Part shown: positions 35,977 to 44,338 of the stretch, one piece after another
Layout: every line of letters begins with the position of its first letter
How positions within the stretch are numbered: position 1 is the first letter of the stretch
DNA from: Methylococcus capsulatus
Lineage (GTDB): Bacteria; Pseudomonadota; Gammaproteobacteria; Methylococcales; Methylococcaceae
Length of the DNA stretch: 64,000 nt
Direction of reading: 5' to 3'
Assembly: GCF_036864975.1 (NCBI RefSeq)
Contig: NZ_CP104311.1
Span: 2,731,513 to 2,795,512, forward strand
The notes under the pieces: generated by a model
What the model saw: the letters and a program-made list of their open reading frames with translations, nothing else
Database searches by the model: none
Told to the model about the DNA's origin: nothing
Program-made: the position numbers and the translations under genes

Positions 35977-36357
35977 TCAGCCCTGGCCAGGGATCAGGCC
36001 GACAGAGCCGGGTTTGATCCGCTTGCATTGTACGACGAGGTCTTCCATATGGCAGTGGAAGCGGCCATTGTCGCCGCCTTCGCTGCATTCCTCGCAGACC
36101 AGCTTGCCCGCACTTTTGCGTTGTTCGACGTGCCAGCCATAGCCCTGGGATTCGCAGAATATCCGGGCATGCTTTTTGAGATTATATTCATCGGTTGCAG
36201 CGCGCTCGGCTTCCGTTCTCGCTGAGCACTTCTGCGGCGGGAGTGTATTGCCGATCAGGTCGCGATAGATGTATTCCGTGGCGAAGACGCTTCCCGGCAG
36301 TACCGCGACCAGGGCCAGGAGAAGAAGGGAATAGAGTTTCAAGCTTGTGTCGATCAT
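35977..36357 (-). CDS. Small secreted cysteine-containing protein, unknown
   Basis: This 126-residue protein starts with a signal peptide (hydrophobic LLLLALVAVLPG, cleavage probably after VFA near residue 26). The mature part has six cysteines (KCSA, FCES, VCEEC, FHCHM, VQCKR), which could form three disulfides or bind metal, and no known domain that I recognise. AAGGA precedes the ATG. It lies downstream of a 58-residue membrane protein and upstream of pqqA on the same strand. A role in PQQ-dependent periplasmic metabolism is possible only by proximity. Confidence 0.75.
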   Translation of the reverse strand: MIDTSLKLYSLLLLALVAVLPGSVFATEYIYRDLIGNTLPPQKCSARTEAERAATDEYNLKKHARIFCESQGYGWHVEQRKSAGKLVCEECSEGGDNGRFHCHMEDLVVQCKRIKPGSVGLIPGQG

Positions 36358-36398
36358 GGGGATGTCCTTCTGGCAGGGCCGGTGATGCAGTTCCGGAT

Positions 36399-36575
36399 TC
36401 AGTTGAGAACGCGTATGTTCATGCGCGCGACTTCTTCGTTCTGCTGCGCCCGAATGGGATCGTACTTTTCGTTCTCACTCAGCTTCGCCATGACGACCAC
36501 GCCCACCAGAGCGGCCGTTGCCAGCGCGACGTAAATCCAGAAGTAATCTTTGCCCGTCTGGGTTTCTTCGTTCAT
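36399..36575 (-). CDS. 58-residue single-pass membrane protein, unknown
   Basis: The protein starts MNEETQTGKDYFWIY, has one transmembrane helix (about residues 12-31, rich in Ala, Val and Gly), and a charged C-terminal tail ending NIRVLN. ATG 36575 is chosen over a longer upstream frame because AGGAGA lies seven bases before it and the upstream residues look random. It is the first gene after a good minus-strand promoter (36710-36738) and precedes the Cys-rich secreted gene by 41 bases, so the two are likely cotranscribed. Confidence 0.65.
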   Translation of the reverse strand: MNEETQTGKDYFWIYVALATAALVGVVVMAKLSENEKYDPIRAQQNEEVARMNIRVLN

Positions 36576-36978
36576 CTCGTTGTTCTCCTCTTTATTTGTG
36601 CTCTCGTGTGCCCGTATTGCATGAAAGTGGAGCCGTGTTCCGCCGTAGCCGGCAGCGGGGTCTTCGCTTTCATGCAGGCTTTTATAGTTTCGTAACGAAA
36701 CCACGAGGAAGGGTAGGCGCTGAAAGATTTATTGTCAATATATGATTGACTCGATACTTTATAAGCGCCTGTCACATGGAACCGCCAAGGGCGTAGCTTG
36801 GTTTATATCAACCATATTGTTGAAATGAACCTCTTTGATGTGGTGTAATCCCGCGGCGAGCAAGCAGCAAGGGCGGAAGACCGGCAGGGGCATCCGCCTG
36901 GACGAACGAACGGGACCAGGCCCAACGATGAACCCGCGTAGGGGGCTGGTTGTACTACACGAGTGGAAAGCATTGGAC
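36576..36978. promoter_or_regulatory. Divergent regulatory region with palindrome
   Basis: This gene-free stretch separates the pqq-side genes from sulP. Minus strand: TTGACA (36738-36733), 17 bases, TACCCT (36715-36710). Plus strand: TTGTCA (36732-36737), 17 bases, TACTTT (36755-36760), and a second candidate TTGAAA (36820-36825), 18 bases, TGTAAT (36844-36849). The two upstream -35 boxes overlap an exact inverted repeat GTCAAT-N5-ATTGAC at 36734-36750, positioned like an operator serving both directions. The regulator is unknown. Confidence 0.5.
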
Positions 36979-38607
36979 ATGGTCAGAAAACATCTCGCGT
37001 ACTATCTTGCACATCTCCGGTACGACATCCCGGCCGGCATCGTGGTGTTCCTCGTGGCGCTCCCTCTCTGTCTGGGTATTGCGCTGGCTTCCGGAGCACC
37101 GCTGCTTTCAGGAGTGGTTGCCGGCATCATCGGGGGGCTGGTCGTCGCCTGGACCAGCGGGTCACAGTTGAGCGTGTCGGGTCCAGCGGCGGGGCTGACG
37201 GTCATCGTCATGCAGGGTATCGAAAAGCTCGGTGGCTTCGAGCATTTTCTACTCGCGGTGATCCTGGCGGGCCTGATGCAGCTCGCCCTCGGTTTCCTCA
37301 AGGCCGGAACCCTTGGCGCCTATTTCCCTTCGTCCGTCATCAAAGGCATGCTGTCGGCGATCGGGCTGATCCTGATCACCAAGCAGCTCCCCCACGCCGT
37401 CGGTTACGGTCACGACATCATGGGCGAGGAAACCTACCTGCCTCAGGACGTACAGGGCACTTTCTCGGAACTGCTGCATGCCATGGGTTCGATTTCGCCG
37501 GGAGCGACCGTAGTGAGTGCGGTCGCCATCGCCATCATGGTGCTGTGGGAGTCCCGCATCATACGCTCCGTGCCGCTGCTGGCGCAGATTCCGGGGCCAC
37601 TGGTGGCGATAGCCTGGGCGGTGGCGTTCAATGTCTCGATGGCGGGATCATCTTGGGAGATTGCACCGGAGCACATGGTTCAGCTTCCGGACATTCGAGG
37701 TTTCGAGGATCTGGCAGGCCGCCTCGTGTTTCCGGATTTCAGCCGGATCATGGACCCGACGGTGCATACGCTGGCATTCACGATTGCGGTCGTTGCCAGT
37801 ATCGAAACCCTGCTCAGCCTGGAGGCGGTCGACAAGCTCGATCCACTGAAACGGGTCGCGCCGACCAATCGGGAGCTGAAGGCCCAGGGCATCGGCAACC
37901 TGTTGGCCGGACTGCTGGGCGGATTACCGATCACGGCGGTGATCGTTCGCTCGTCGGCCAACATCAATGCCGGCGGTCGTACCAAGGTGGCTTGTTTCGT
38001 CCACGGCCTCCTGCTGTTGGTGAGCGTGAGCTTCCTTGCCCGCTACTTCAACCACGTCCCGCTGGCCGTGCTGGCGGCGATTCTGCTGATGACGGGTTAT
38101 AAGCTGGCCAAGCCGGCTATGGTGGCGGAGATGTACCGCAAGGGAGGGGGACAGTTCATCCCGTTTGCCGTTACGGTCATGGCGATATTGGCCACCGATT
38201 TGCTCAAAGGGATCGCTATCGGTGTCGCCTGCGGTCTGTACTACGTCATCCGGACGAACTTCCACGCCGCCATCTCCCTCACCCGCCATGGCAACCATTA
38301 CCTGCTGCGGCTGCGCAAGGACGTCTCGTTCCTGAACAAGGCCTTGCTGCGCGAGCAATTGGACCAGGTCGAACCCGACAGCGAGCTGATCATCGACGGC
38401 GCCTATGCAGAATTCGTGGATCATGACATCCTGGAAACCATCGAGAACTTCGTCGAAGCCGCGCGCGATGACCGTATCGTGGTTCATCTAAAGAACCTCA
38501 AAGCGGCGCATGGGCAGGTCGGCAGAGACTCGAAGAGCAGCGGAGCTGACTCGAAGAGCAGGCAAGGGGACGCCGGCCAAGTCCCCTTGTACAAGATTTC
38601 CGGCTGA
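36979..38607 (+). CDS. SulP family anion transporter, probable bicarbonate transporter
   Basis: The roughly 542-residue protein has about 10-12 transmembrane helices with the SulP core (RYDIPAGIVVFLVALPLCLG; SGPAAGL; GLPITAVIVRSSANINAG) and a shortened STAS-like C-terminus (about 430-510, VSFLNKALLREQL, IDGAYAEFVDHDILE). ATG 36979 begins at the conserved domain; earlier in-frame starts lack support. It is directly upstream of a beta-carbonic anhydrase, a pairing that points to bicarbonate rather than sulfate as substrate. The extreme C-terminus has a 14-bp direct repeat (38527-38540 and 38548-38561) encoding SKSS/SKSR-like segments. Confidence 0.88.
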   Translation: MVRKHLAYYLAHLRYDIPAGIVVFLVALPLCLGIALASGAPLLSGVVAGIIGGLVVAWTSGSQLSVSGPAAGLTVIVMQGIEKLGGFEHFLLAVILAGLMQLALGFLKAGTLGAYFPSSVIKGMLSAIGLILITKQLPHAVGYGHDIMGEETYLPQDVQGTFSELLHAMGSISPGATVVSAVAIAIMVLWESRIIRSVPLLAQIPGPLVAIAWAVAFNVSMAGSSWEIAPEHMVQLPDIRGFEDLAGRLVFPDFSRIMDPTVHTLAFTIAVVASIETLLSLEAVDKLDPLKRVAPTNRELKAQGIGNLLAGLLGGLPITAVIVRSSANINAGGRTKVACFVHGLLLLVSVSFLARYFNHVPLAVLAAILLMTGYKLAKPAMVAEMYRKGGGQFIPFAVTVMAILATDLLKGIAIGVACGLYYVIRTNFHAAISLTRHGNHYLLRLRKDVSFLNKALLREQLDQVEPDSELIIDGAYAEFVDHDILETIENFVEAARDDRIVVHLKNLKAAHGQVGRDSKSSGADSKSRQGDAGQVPLYKISG

Positions 38608-38664
38608 GTCTCGGGCCGGCATTAACGTTCACCATTCCCTTTCAATATCTCAAAGAGCGAACTC

Positions 38665-39309
38665 ATGGAAGCTTTCGAGCGGATGCTGTTGGAAAACAAA
38701 GCCTGGGCCAAGGACCAGGTATTGAAGGACCCGGGTTATTTCGAGCGACTGGCCGGCGGTCAGAGTCCTGCCGTACTCTGGATCGGTTGTTCGGACAGTC
38801 GGGTGCCGGCGGAAATCATCGTTCATGCCCAGCCCGGCGAAATCTTTGTCCACCGCAACATCGCCAATCAGTTGGTCACGACCGACTTCAACGGCTTGAG
38901 CGTTTTGCAATACGCGGTCGATGTACTCAAGGTCCGCGACGTCGTCGTGTGTGGACACTACGGCTGCGGCGGCATCAGAGCTGCGCTGCAGAGGCAGAGC
39001 GCGAAGCTCCTGCTCGTGAACAAATGGCTGAAGCACATCAAAGACGTCTATCGGCTGCATGCCGGCGAGATCGAGGCTCTGGGCAATGAGGACGAGCGCG
39101 TCGACCGCCTGGTCGAGCTCAACGTGATCGAACAGGTCTACAATTTGGCCCACACCTCGATCATTCAGCAGAGCTGGAAGCGGGAGCACTGCCCGACCTT
39201 GCATGGCTGGGTGTACGGACTGCAGGACGGACTCCTCAAACAGTTGATCACCCTGCCTCCAGGCAGCGAGGTTCGCCCCGTTTATCAGTATGACGATTTT
39301 TCCGAATAG
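38665..39309 (+). CDS. can: Beta-class carbonic anhydrase
   Basis: The 214-residue enzyme interconverts CO2 and bicarbonate. The zinc-site motifs are CSDSRVPAE (Cys-Asp-Arg, about residue 42) and HYGCGGIRAAL (His and Cys, about residues 98-101), as in type II beta-carbonic anhydrases, and HRNIAN supports the family. It follows the SulP gene by 57 bases. Together they could import and equilibrate inorganic carbon for carboxylation reactions in a methanotroph. Confidence 0.95.
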   Translation: MEAFERMLLENKAWAKDQVLKDPGYFERLAGGQSPAVLWIGCSDSRVPAEIIVHAQPGEIFVHRNIANQLVTTDFNGLSVLQYAVDVLKVRDVVVCGHYGCGGIRAALQRQSAKLLLVNKWLKHIKDVYRLHAGEIEALGNEDERVDRLVELNVIEQVYNLAHTSIIQQSWKREHCPTLHGWVYGLQDGLLKQLITLPPGSEVRPVYQYDDFSE

Positions 39310-39363
39310 CGCGGATATCTGAAACCTCCGGTTTGCCAAAATGGCTGAATCCAGGAGCTGGAA

Positions 39364-40011
39364 ATGAGCGGGTCCCCCGAGGCTACCGAAGTCGTCCGCC
39401 ATCGTTATGATCGCATCGCACCTTTGTTCGATGTGGTCGAAGGCATGATGGAGGCTCTGTGGTTCAAGCACTGGCGGCGTTGCGTCTGGCGCCTGGTCGA
39501 GGGCGAACGCGTGCTCGAGGTGGGTGTCGGGACGGGCAAGAACCTCGCATTCCACCCGGCAGGACGGGTCGTCATCGCGGTGGATTTCAGCGAACGGATG
39601 CTGCGCCGGGCCAGTCAGCGTGCGGCCCGGCTGGGAGTCCAAACCGACTTGAAACTCATGGATGTCCAGTCCTTGGCATTTGCCGACGGCGAGTTCGACA
39701 CGGTGGTCGGTACCTTCGTGTTTTGCTCGGTACCCGATCCACGACGCGGCCTGGAAGAAGTGCGCCGGGTTCTGAAACCGGGAGGCAAACTCGTTTTGCT
39801 GGAACACGTACGTTCGGAAGGGGAAGCGGCTGGCCGGCTGATGGACCTGCTCGATCCCTGGGTGTCCCGCTTGGTCGGCGCTCACATCAATCGCCGCACG
39901 GTGGAGAACGTGGAAACTGCCGGATTCCGGTTGGAACATGTCGAGCGGCTGAACGCGCTGGTGCGGCTGATAGAAGCACGCAGTCCATTCCCGGCTTCAG
40001 GGGGACGATAG
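39364..40011 (+). CDS. Class I SAM-dependent methyltransferase
   Basis: The 215-residue protein has the Rossmann methyltransferase motif I VLEVGVGTGKNL (about residue 50), an acidic motif II near VIAVDFSERML and motif III FDTVVGTFVFCSVPDP. The overall sequence resembles UbiE/COQ5 and phosphatidylethanolamine N-methyltransferase-like proteins. The substrate cannot be named from sequence; a lipid or quinone substrate is the family-based guess. It follows the carbonic anhydrase by 54 bases and converges with the RsbW-like gene. Confidence 0.85.
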   Translation: MSGSPEATEVVRHRYDRIAPLFDVVEGMMEALWFKHWRRCVWRLVEGERVLEVGVGTGKNLAFHPAGRVVIAVDFSERMLRRASQRAARLGVQTDLKLMDVQSLAFADGEFDTVVGTFVFCSVPDPRRGLEEVRRVLKPGGKLVLLEHVRSEGEAAGRLMDLLDPWVSRLVGAHINRRTVENVETAGFRLEHVERLNALVRLIEARSPFPASGGR

Positions 40012-40012
40012 G

Positions 40013-40420
40013 TCAGATACTTTCGATTCCTCGTGTCTTCACCAGGACCAGGGTATTCCTGGAGGCTCCCACCCGGTAGTCGATGCTGTCGAAGCAGGCG
40101 GCGATCAGAGGCCAGCCACGCCCGGATTCTTCGAAGGGCTCCGGAAATTCGCTGCGCGGCGGCCAGTGGGGGAGGGGCTGGCCGCTGTCTTCGATTTCGA
40201 TCGAAATGCTTTGCGGGGAGCGGTTCCACGACACCGTGACCGGTTCGCTGGCGCCGCCGTGCCGGATGATGTTGTTCAGGGCTTCGACGGTACCGAGTTC
40301 GATGCGGGCGGCGTCCACCGGCGAAATCCCGGCGGCGAAGCACAAGGCGCGAATCGTCACGCCGACGAGGTTGATGTTGTTGGCTTCGCTGCTGATCGTG
40401 AGGCGTATGGCCTGCTGCAC
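40013..40420 (-). CDS. RsbW-like serine kinase / anti-sigma ATPase
   Basis: This 135-residue GHKL-fold protein has the N-box VEALNNIIRHGG (about residues 46-57) and a G-box-like ESGRGWPLIAACFD (about 97-110), the signature of RsbW/SpoIIAB anti-sigma kinases that phosphorylate a STAS antagonist. It lies four bases after the PP2C phosphatase gene and is the last gene of the minus-strand polysaccharide arm. The STAS partner is likely the gene at 51063. No cognate sigma factor is adjacent, so the final target is not known. Confidence 0.87.
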   Translation of the reverse strand: MQQAIRLTISSEANNINLVGVTIRALCFAAGISPVDAARIELGTVEALNNIIRHGGASEPVTVSWNRSPQSISIEIEDSGQPLPHWPPRSEFPEPFEESGRGWPLIAACFDSIDYRVGASRNTLVLVKTRGIESI

Positions 40421-40424
40421 CTGA

Positions 40425-41630
40425 TCACTTCCTCTCGACGACGACCAGCGAAATGTCGTCGGTGTAGCCGCCCCAGCCGCTCCATTCCGACAGCGACGAC
40501 TCGATACGGCCGATCGCTTCGGCCAATGGCAGATGGATGGTTTCTTCGAGCAGGCGGCGGAAGCGTGTATTACCGAAAGCCTCCCTTGCCGGGCTCATGC
40601 ATTCGGTGATGCCGTCCGAATAGGCAAAAAACCGGTCCCCCGCCACCATGTGGTGAGATTCGCAAGCATACCGACGGTCGGCGACGACCCCGAGCGGGAG
40701 TCCGCGAACTTCGCTTTCCACGATTTCACCATTCCCCCTTTTCCATATCAACGGCGGAGGATGTCCGGCCGTGCTGAAGTCGAGCCGCCCCGTCTGCCGG
40801 TCCAGTACGGCATAGATCATCGTGGCGAAATAGCTGTTCGATTCGGGCTGGCCGGCAAAGAAACGGTTCAGTTCCTCCAGCATCCGATTGGGGGGCAAGT
40901 CGCCGCAACCCGGGGATCGGCGGCCGTCTGTGGTCACGTCGAGCGGCCGGCTCTGTAGCAGACATTTGCTCAACGCCACGGAAATCAGAGCCGAGGATAC
41001 GCCATGGCCGGAGACGTCGAGCTGGAACAGGCCGACATGGCGATCGTCCAGCGGAAAGTAACCGAACATGTCGCCGGCGAGAAAATCGCTGGCGATGAAT
41101 AGCGACCGGACTTCCAAATCGGGCAGCGTCCATGGCTCGGGCAGGAGGGATTTCTGAATGGCGGCAGCAGTGGCGAGATCATTGCGGATGGTCTGGTAAG
41201 CCTGTTTGAGTTCGCGATTCATGTCCTCCAGCAGGCGGCCGCGCTCGTCGAGCTGCTGCTCAAGCCTGACGATGCGTTCTCCGGCCCGGATCCGGGCACG
41301 AAGCTCCTCGCGGTCGACCGGTTTGACCAGAAAATCGTCCGCCCCGGCCTCCATGCCCCGCAGCAGCGAATCCTTGTCGTCGCGACCGGTCAGCAGAATG
41401 AAATAAACGTAATGGGGCAGCTTCAGCGAGCGTATCCGCCGGCACAGCTCCTCGCCGTTCAGGTGAGGCATGTTCCAGTCGCTGATGACGAACTCGAAAC
41501 ACTGGGACTGGAACCGCTCGAGGGCTTCGCGACCGTCCCTGGCCGATGTGACCTCATAGCCGAGCTTGCGAAGGTAAACCGCGACCGCGAGTACCGCGAT
41601 GGGGTCGTCGTCGACGAGGAGTATCCGCAC
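40425..41630 (-). CDS. Receiver-PP2C (SpoIIE/RsbU-type) serine phosphatase
   Basis: The 401-residue protein begins with a response-regulator receiver domain (residues 1-120; acidic pocket DDD at 7-9, phospho-acceptor Asp51 in ISDWNMPH, Lys in LVKPVD), then a coiled-coil linker (about 120-155) and a SpoIIE-type PP2C domain (about 175-400) with AIQKSLLPEP, DVSGHGVSSAL and GGYTDDIS. This domain order is known for response regulators that dephosphorylate STAS proteins. It is adjacent to the preceding polysaccharide gene and four bases before the RsbW-like kinase. A cognate histidine kinase is not in the window. Confidence 0.93.
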   Translation of the reverse strand: MRILLVDDDPIAVLAVAVYLRKLGYEVTSARDGREALERFQSQCFEFVISDWNMPHLNGEELCRRIRSLKLPHYVYFILLTGRDDKDSLLRGMEAGADDFLVKPVDREELRARIRAGERIVRLEQQLDERGRLLEDMNRELKQAYQTIRNDLATAAAIQKSLLPEPWTLPDLEVRSLFIASDFLAGDMFGYFPLDDRHVGLFQLDVSGHGVSSALISVALSKCLLQSRPLDVTTDGRRSPGCGDLPPNRMLEELNRFFAGQPESNSYFATMIYAVLDRQTGRLDFSTAGHPPPLIWKRGNGEIVESEVRGLPLGVVADRRYACESHHMVAGDRFFAYSDGITECMSPAREAFGNTRFRRLLEETIHLPLAEAIGRIESSLSEWSGWGGYTDDISLVVVERK

Positions 41631-43094
41631 TCAGTTCTCCGGATGCCAGGCGCGCCGGCTGAACAGGGCACGCAGACCGCGCAGGATGACGCGAAACTCC
41701 TTGCCCCAGCCGGGCTGGGCGGCGAACCAGGCATCGCTCATGAGGCGTTCCTCGGCCGGGACGGAAGCCGGCAGTTCCAACTGAGTCGGCCCGAGCAGGC
41801 CGGCCGGAGCCCGGTCCGCCATTTTTTCCCATTCGGCGGTACGGCAGGCGGCCTGTTCGGAGGTAACGGCTTCCGCGCCGACCAGCCTAAGGTCACCCTT
41901 AGCCACATTCAAGAGCCAGGGCAGCTTCGCCAGTACCGGAACACCGGTCGCCCATTCGGCAGCCGTGAACTCTGCCCGCACCGGCAGGCCGGCGCCGTCC
42001 CGGACCAAGCGGTTACCGCGCAGACGCCGGAACCGCAGCGGCCGGGCCGGGTGCCTTATCATGGCGGCCACGGCCGCTATAGGCCAGAGAGGGAGCGATA
42101 GCACCAGCAGCAGAATGCCCGCCAATTGATTCAACAGCCCGGCAAAATCACGCCTGATCGAGATCTGAGCCAGATCCGCCAGCAGGAACGCATCGACGAT
42201 CCTGAGCCGGGCACCGGTGTCGACGCGGAGCAGATCGTTGCCACGCACGATGCCGTTCTCGACCGTGACAAGCTCCCCGACGTAGGAATGGGGCAGTATG
42301 ACGGCATTGGACAACCGGGCGCTACGGTCGACGATTACATTGTCGGAGATCACGACCTCACCCCGCAACTGGGCACTCGGATGGATTCGGCAATGGCTGC
42401 CGACCAGGACGGTGCTGCCCGCGAGACGGCTGGCCGCGACGGAAGAGTTGCGGCCCACTGTGAATCCCGGCTGGAGCTGTCGTCCGGGAATGGCGAGTCC
42501 CTGGATCCGTCCGCTCGCGGCGTCGAGGTTGGCCTGATGATAGGCTCGCAGGGATTCCAGCAAGTATGCGCTGCCATCCTTCAGCAGGAGCTTGCCGGCC
42601 GCAGGAACGGGTGCGTCGGAAAGGATGTCCTGCCAACCCATGCCCAGGGTGTCGTCCAAGCTGCCGCGCACCAGCCACAGTCCAGCCGGTTTGTCTTCGC
42701 ACCAGCCATGGAGGACGGGGCCGGCAGTGGAGCCGGCCGCCTGGAGAAATTCCACCAGCAGCGGCGAGCGCAACATGTCGCCGCGCACGATCAGGGTCGA
42801 TTCGTCCGAGGACTTTGGCAACTGGCTCAGCAGCAAAGCAATGTCCATTTCGCCAGGGGAGGGCCAGTAATCCAGACTCAAGCCGAAATTCCGTCCATCG
42901 CTGAGATGCATCCGGAGCTGCTCACCGAAAGGGCCGATGGTGACCATCGCTTCTCCGATATCGGCGGCCACCAGCATTTCCAGGGTATAGTTGATTACAG
43001 GCTTCGCCGCCACCGGCAACAGAGCGACGCAGATACGATCGGTCAAAGGCAGGAGTTCACGGCCGATGCGGTCGGCCAGAATGATCACGCGCAT
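41631..43094 (-). CDS. Nucleotidyltransferase-like / sugar-transferase-like fusion
   Basis: The 487-residue protein combines an N-terminal NDP-sugar synthase-like domain (about 1-240), a left-handed beta-helix segment (about 240-320) and a C-terminal bacterial sugar transferase-like domain with one hydrophobic segment (about 330-487). ATG 43094 follows GAGGGAAG and is preferred to a longer upstream frame. Key residues are degenerate: the GGxGTR nucleotide loop reads DRIGRE, the catalytic Asp-Glu of the phosphoglycosyltransferase domain reads Ala-Lys (LAKLPWLLNV), and the usual GPRP reads GAEA. It may therefore be a scaffold or regulator rather than a double enzyme. It overlaps the GT-C-like gene by 10 bases. 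Confidence 0.75.
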   Translation of the reverse strand: MRVIILADRIGRELLPLTDRICVALLPVAAKPVINYTLEMLVAADIGEAMVTIGPFGEQLRMHLSDGRNFGLSLDYWPSPGEMDIALLLSQLPKSSDESTLIVRGDMLRSPLLVEFLQAAGSTAGPVLHGWCEDKPAGLWLVRGSLDDTLGMGWQDILSDAPVPAAGKLLLKDGSAYLLESLRAYHQANLDAASGRIQGLAIPGRQLQPGFTVGRNSSVAASRLAGSTVLVGSHCRIHPSAQLRGEVVISDNVIVDRSARLSNAVILPHSYVGELVTVENGIVRGNDLLRVDTGARLRIVDAFLLADLAQISIRRDFAGLLNQLAGILLLVLSLPLWPIAAVAAMIRHPARPLRFRRLRGNRLVRDGAGLPVRAEFTAAEWATGVPVLAKLPWLLNVAKGDLRLVGAEAVTSEQAACRTAEWEKMADRAPAGLLGPTQLELPASVPAEERLMSDAWFAAQPGWGKEFRVILRGLRALFSRRAWHPEN

Positions 43095-44338
43095 GCTTCC
43101 CTCCTGTGCCCGTCGGCCACTCGATACTGGCGCCGCCTTCGCCCCCCGGCCCTTGCCAGCAGCGACCATAGCAACAGATTGGCCACTGAGACGGCCAGCA
43201 GGGTGGGGTCGAGACGGGAGATGTACCAGATTTCGTGCATGCTCAGATGCAGTACCTGCGCCATGGTGATGAACAAAGTTGCGCTGAAGCCCAGGAACAA
43301 CCCTAACGTCAGTCGATCCCGACTAAGGATGTGATAGGCGAGCAGCATGACGAGAGCGGGGAAAAGATAGCGCTCGTGCATCTTGATCGACCAGAGATAG
43401 ACGGAAACCGCCAGAAAGGCTGCCAGGTAAACACAATCCGAAGGGGCCAGTGTCCGCCAGGCGAGCCTGGTCACCCAGGCGAGGATGAGAAAAAGAAAGA
43501 CCGTTCCCCAGGTCTTGTAACTCAGAAACAGTATCGCTTGCGCCGCATCGGCGCCGTTGCCACCGACCAGGGCAAACACGTTGGCGGCATTCAGACTGGC
43601 GTAAGGATAGGAGGCCAGGGTCGAGGCATATTTCTCCACGACCCAAGCTGGCCCGTGTATGGCGGCGAACGGCAGGACTCCCAGGGTGAACACCACGATC
43701 GCGGCGGGCAGGAAAAGGCTCACTCCTACGGCCGTGTGCTGCCGCAACAGCCGGTTCCCGAACCACAACAAAGGGACGGGAGCGAAGATCAGCGCCTGCG
43801 GCTTGACCAGCAGCGCCGCCGCAAAAGCCGCCCCTGATGCTGCGGGGCGCGGTTCCAGCCACAACACGCCGAGTAGAAGGAACAGCGTCAGTACGGAATC
43901 GACCTGCCCCCAAACCGCCGAGTCGACGACTACGGCGGGGTTGAAGGCATAAAGCGCGGTGAGAGTGAGGGCGCCGGCGCGAGCTTGGTTTCGGTCGGTG
44001 GCAAGTCGATGGATCACCCCGATCGTCGCAAGATCCGCGGCGATTGCCGGAAATTTGAGCATCACCAGAAATCCTGGGGTATCGAAGCCCGTCTGCAACA
44101 GCATTCGTAATTTGCCGATCAGCCACAATACATAGATATATCCTGGCGGGTAATCCGCGAAATAGCCCGGACTGTAGAATGAAAGCAACCCCTCCGCCGC
44201 ATGCCCGGCCCAGGCACTAAAGGTGCCGACGTCGATGGGGTGGCCTTTGCAGGAGGCCGCCAGCGCGAGGCGCAGCAGCAAGGCCCCTGCCAGAATCGCC
44301 GCTAGCCCGGATTTACTTTCAGATGACAAGTTTTCCAA
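43085..44338 (-). CDS. Multi-spanning membrane glycosyltransferase, GT-C type
   Basis: The 417-residue protein has about 10 transmembrane segments. The first periplasmic loop contains PIDVGTFSAWAGHA, with a GT-C-like acidic residue, and FADYPPGYIYVLWL. This resembles polyprenyl-phosphate-sugar-dependent mannosyl- or glucosyltransferases (GT39/GT87-like). It would add a sugar to lipid-linked polysaccharide on the periplasmic side. The start is uncertain: TTG 44338 overlaps the upstream gene by 20 bases, and TTG 44329 is also possible. No ATG lies near the N-terminus. Confidence 0.75.
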   Translation of the reverse strand: MENLSSESKSGLAAILAGALLLRLALAASCKGHPIDVGTFSAWAGHAAEGLLSFYSPGYFADYPPGYIYVLWLIGKLRMLLQTGFDTPGFLVMLKFPAIAADLATIGVIHRLATDRNQARAGALTLTALYAFNPAVVVDSAVWGQVDSVLTLFLLLGVLWLEPRPAASGAAFAAALLVKPQALIFAPVPLLWFGNRLLRQHTAVGVSLFLPAAIVVFTLGVLPFAAIHGPAWVVEKYASTLASYPYASLNAANVFALVGGNGADAAQAILFLSYKTWGTVFLFLILAWVTRLAWRTLAPSDCVYLAAFLAVSVYLWSIKMHERYLFPALVMLLAYHILSRDRLTLGLFLGFSATLFITMAQVLHLSMHEIWYISRLDPTLLAVSVANLLLWSLLARAGGRRRRQYRVADGHRREACA

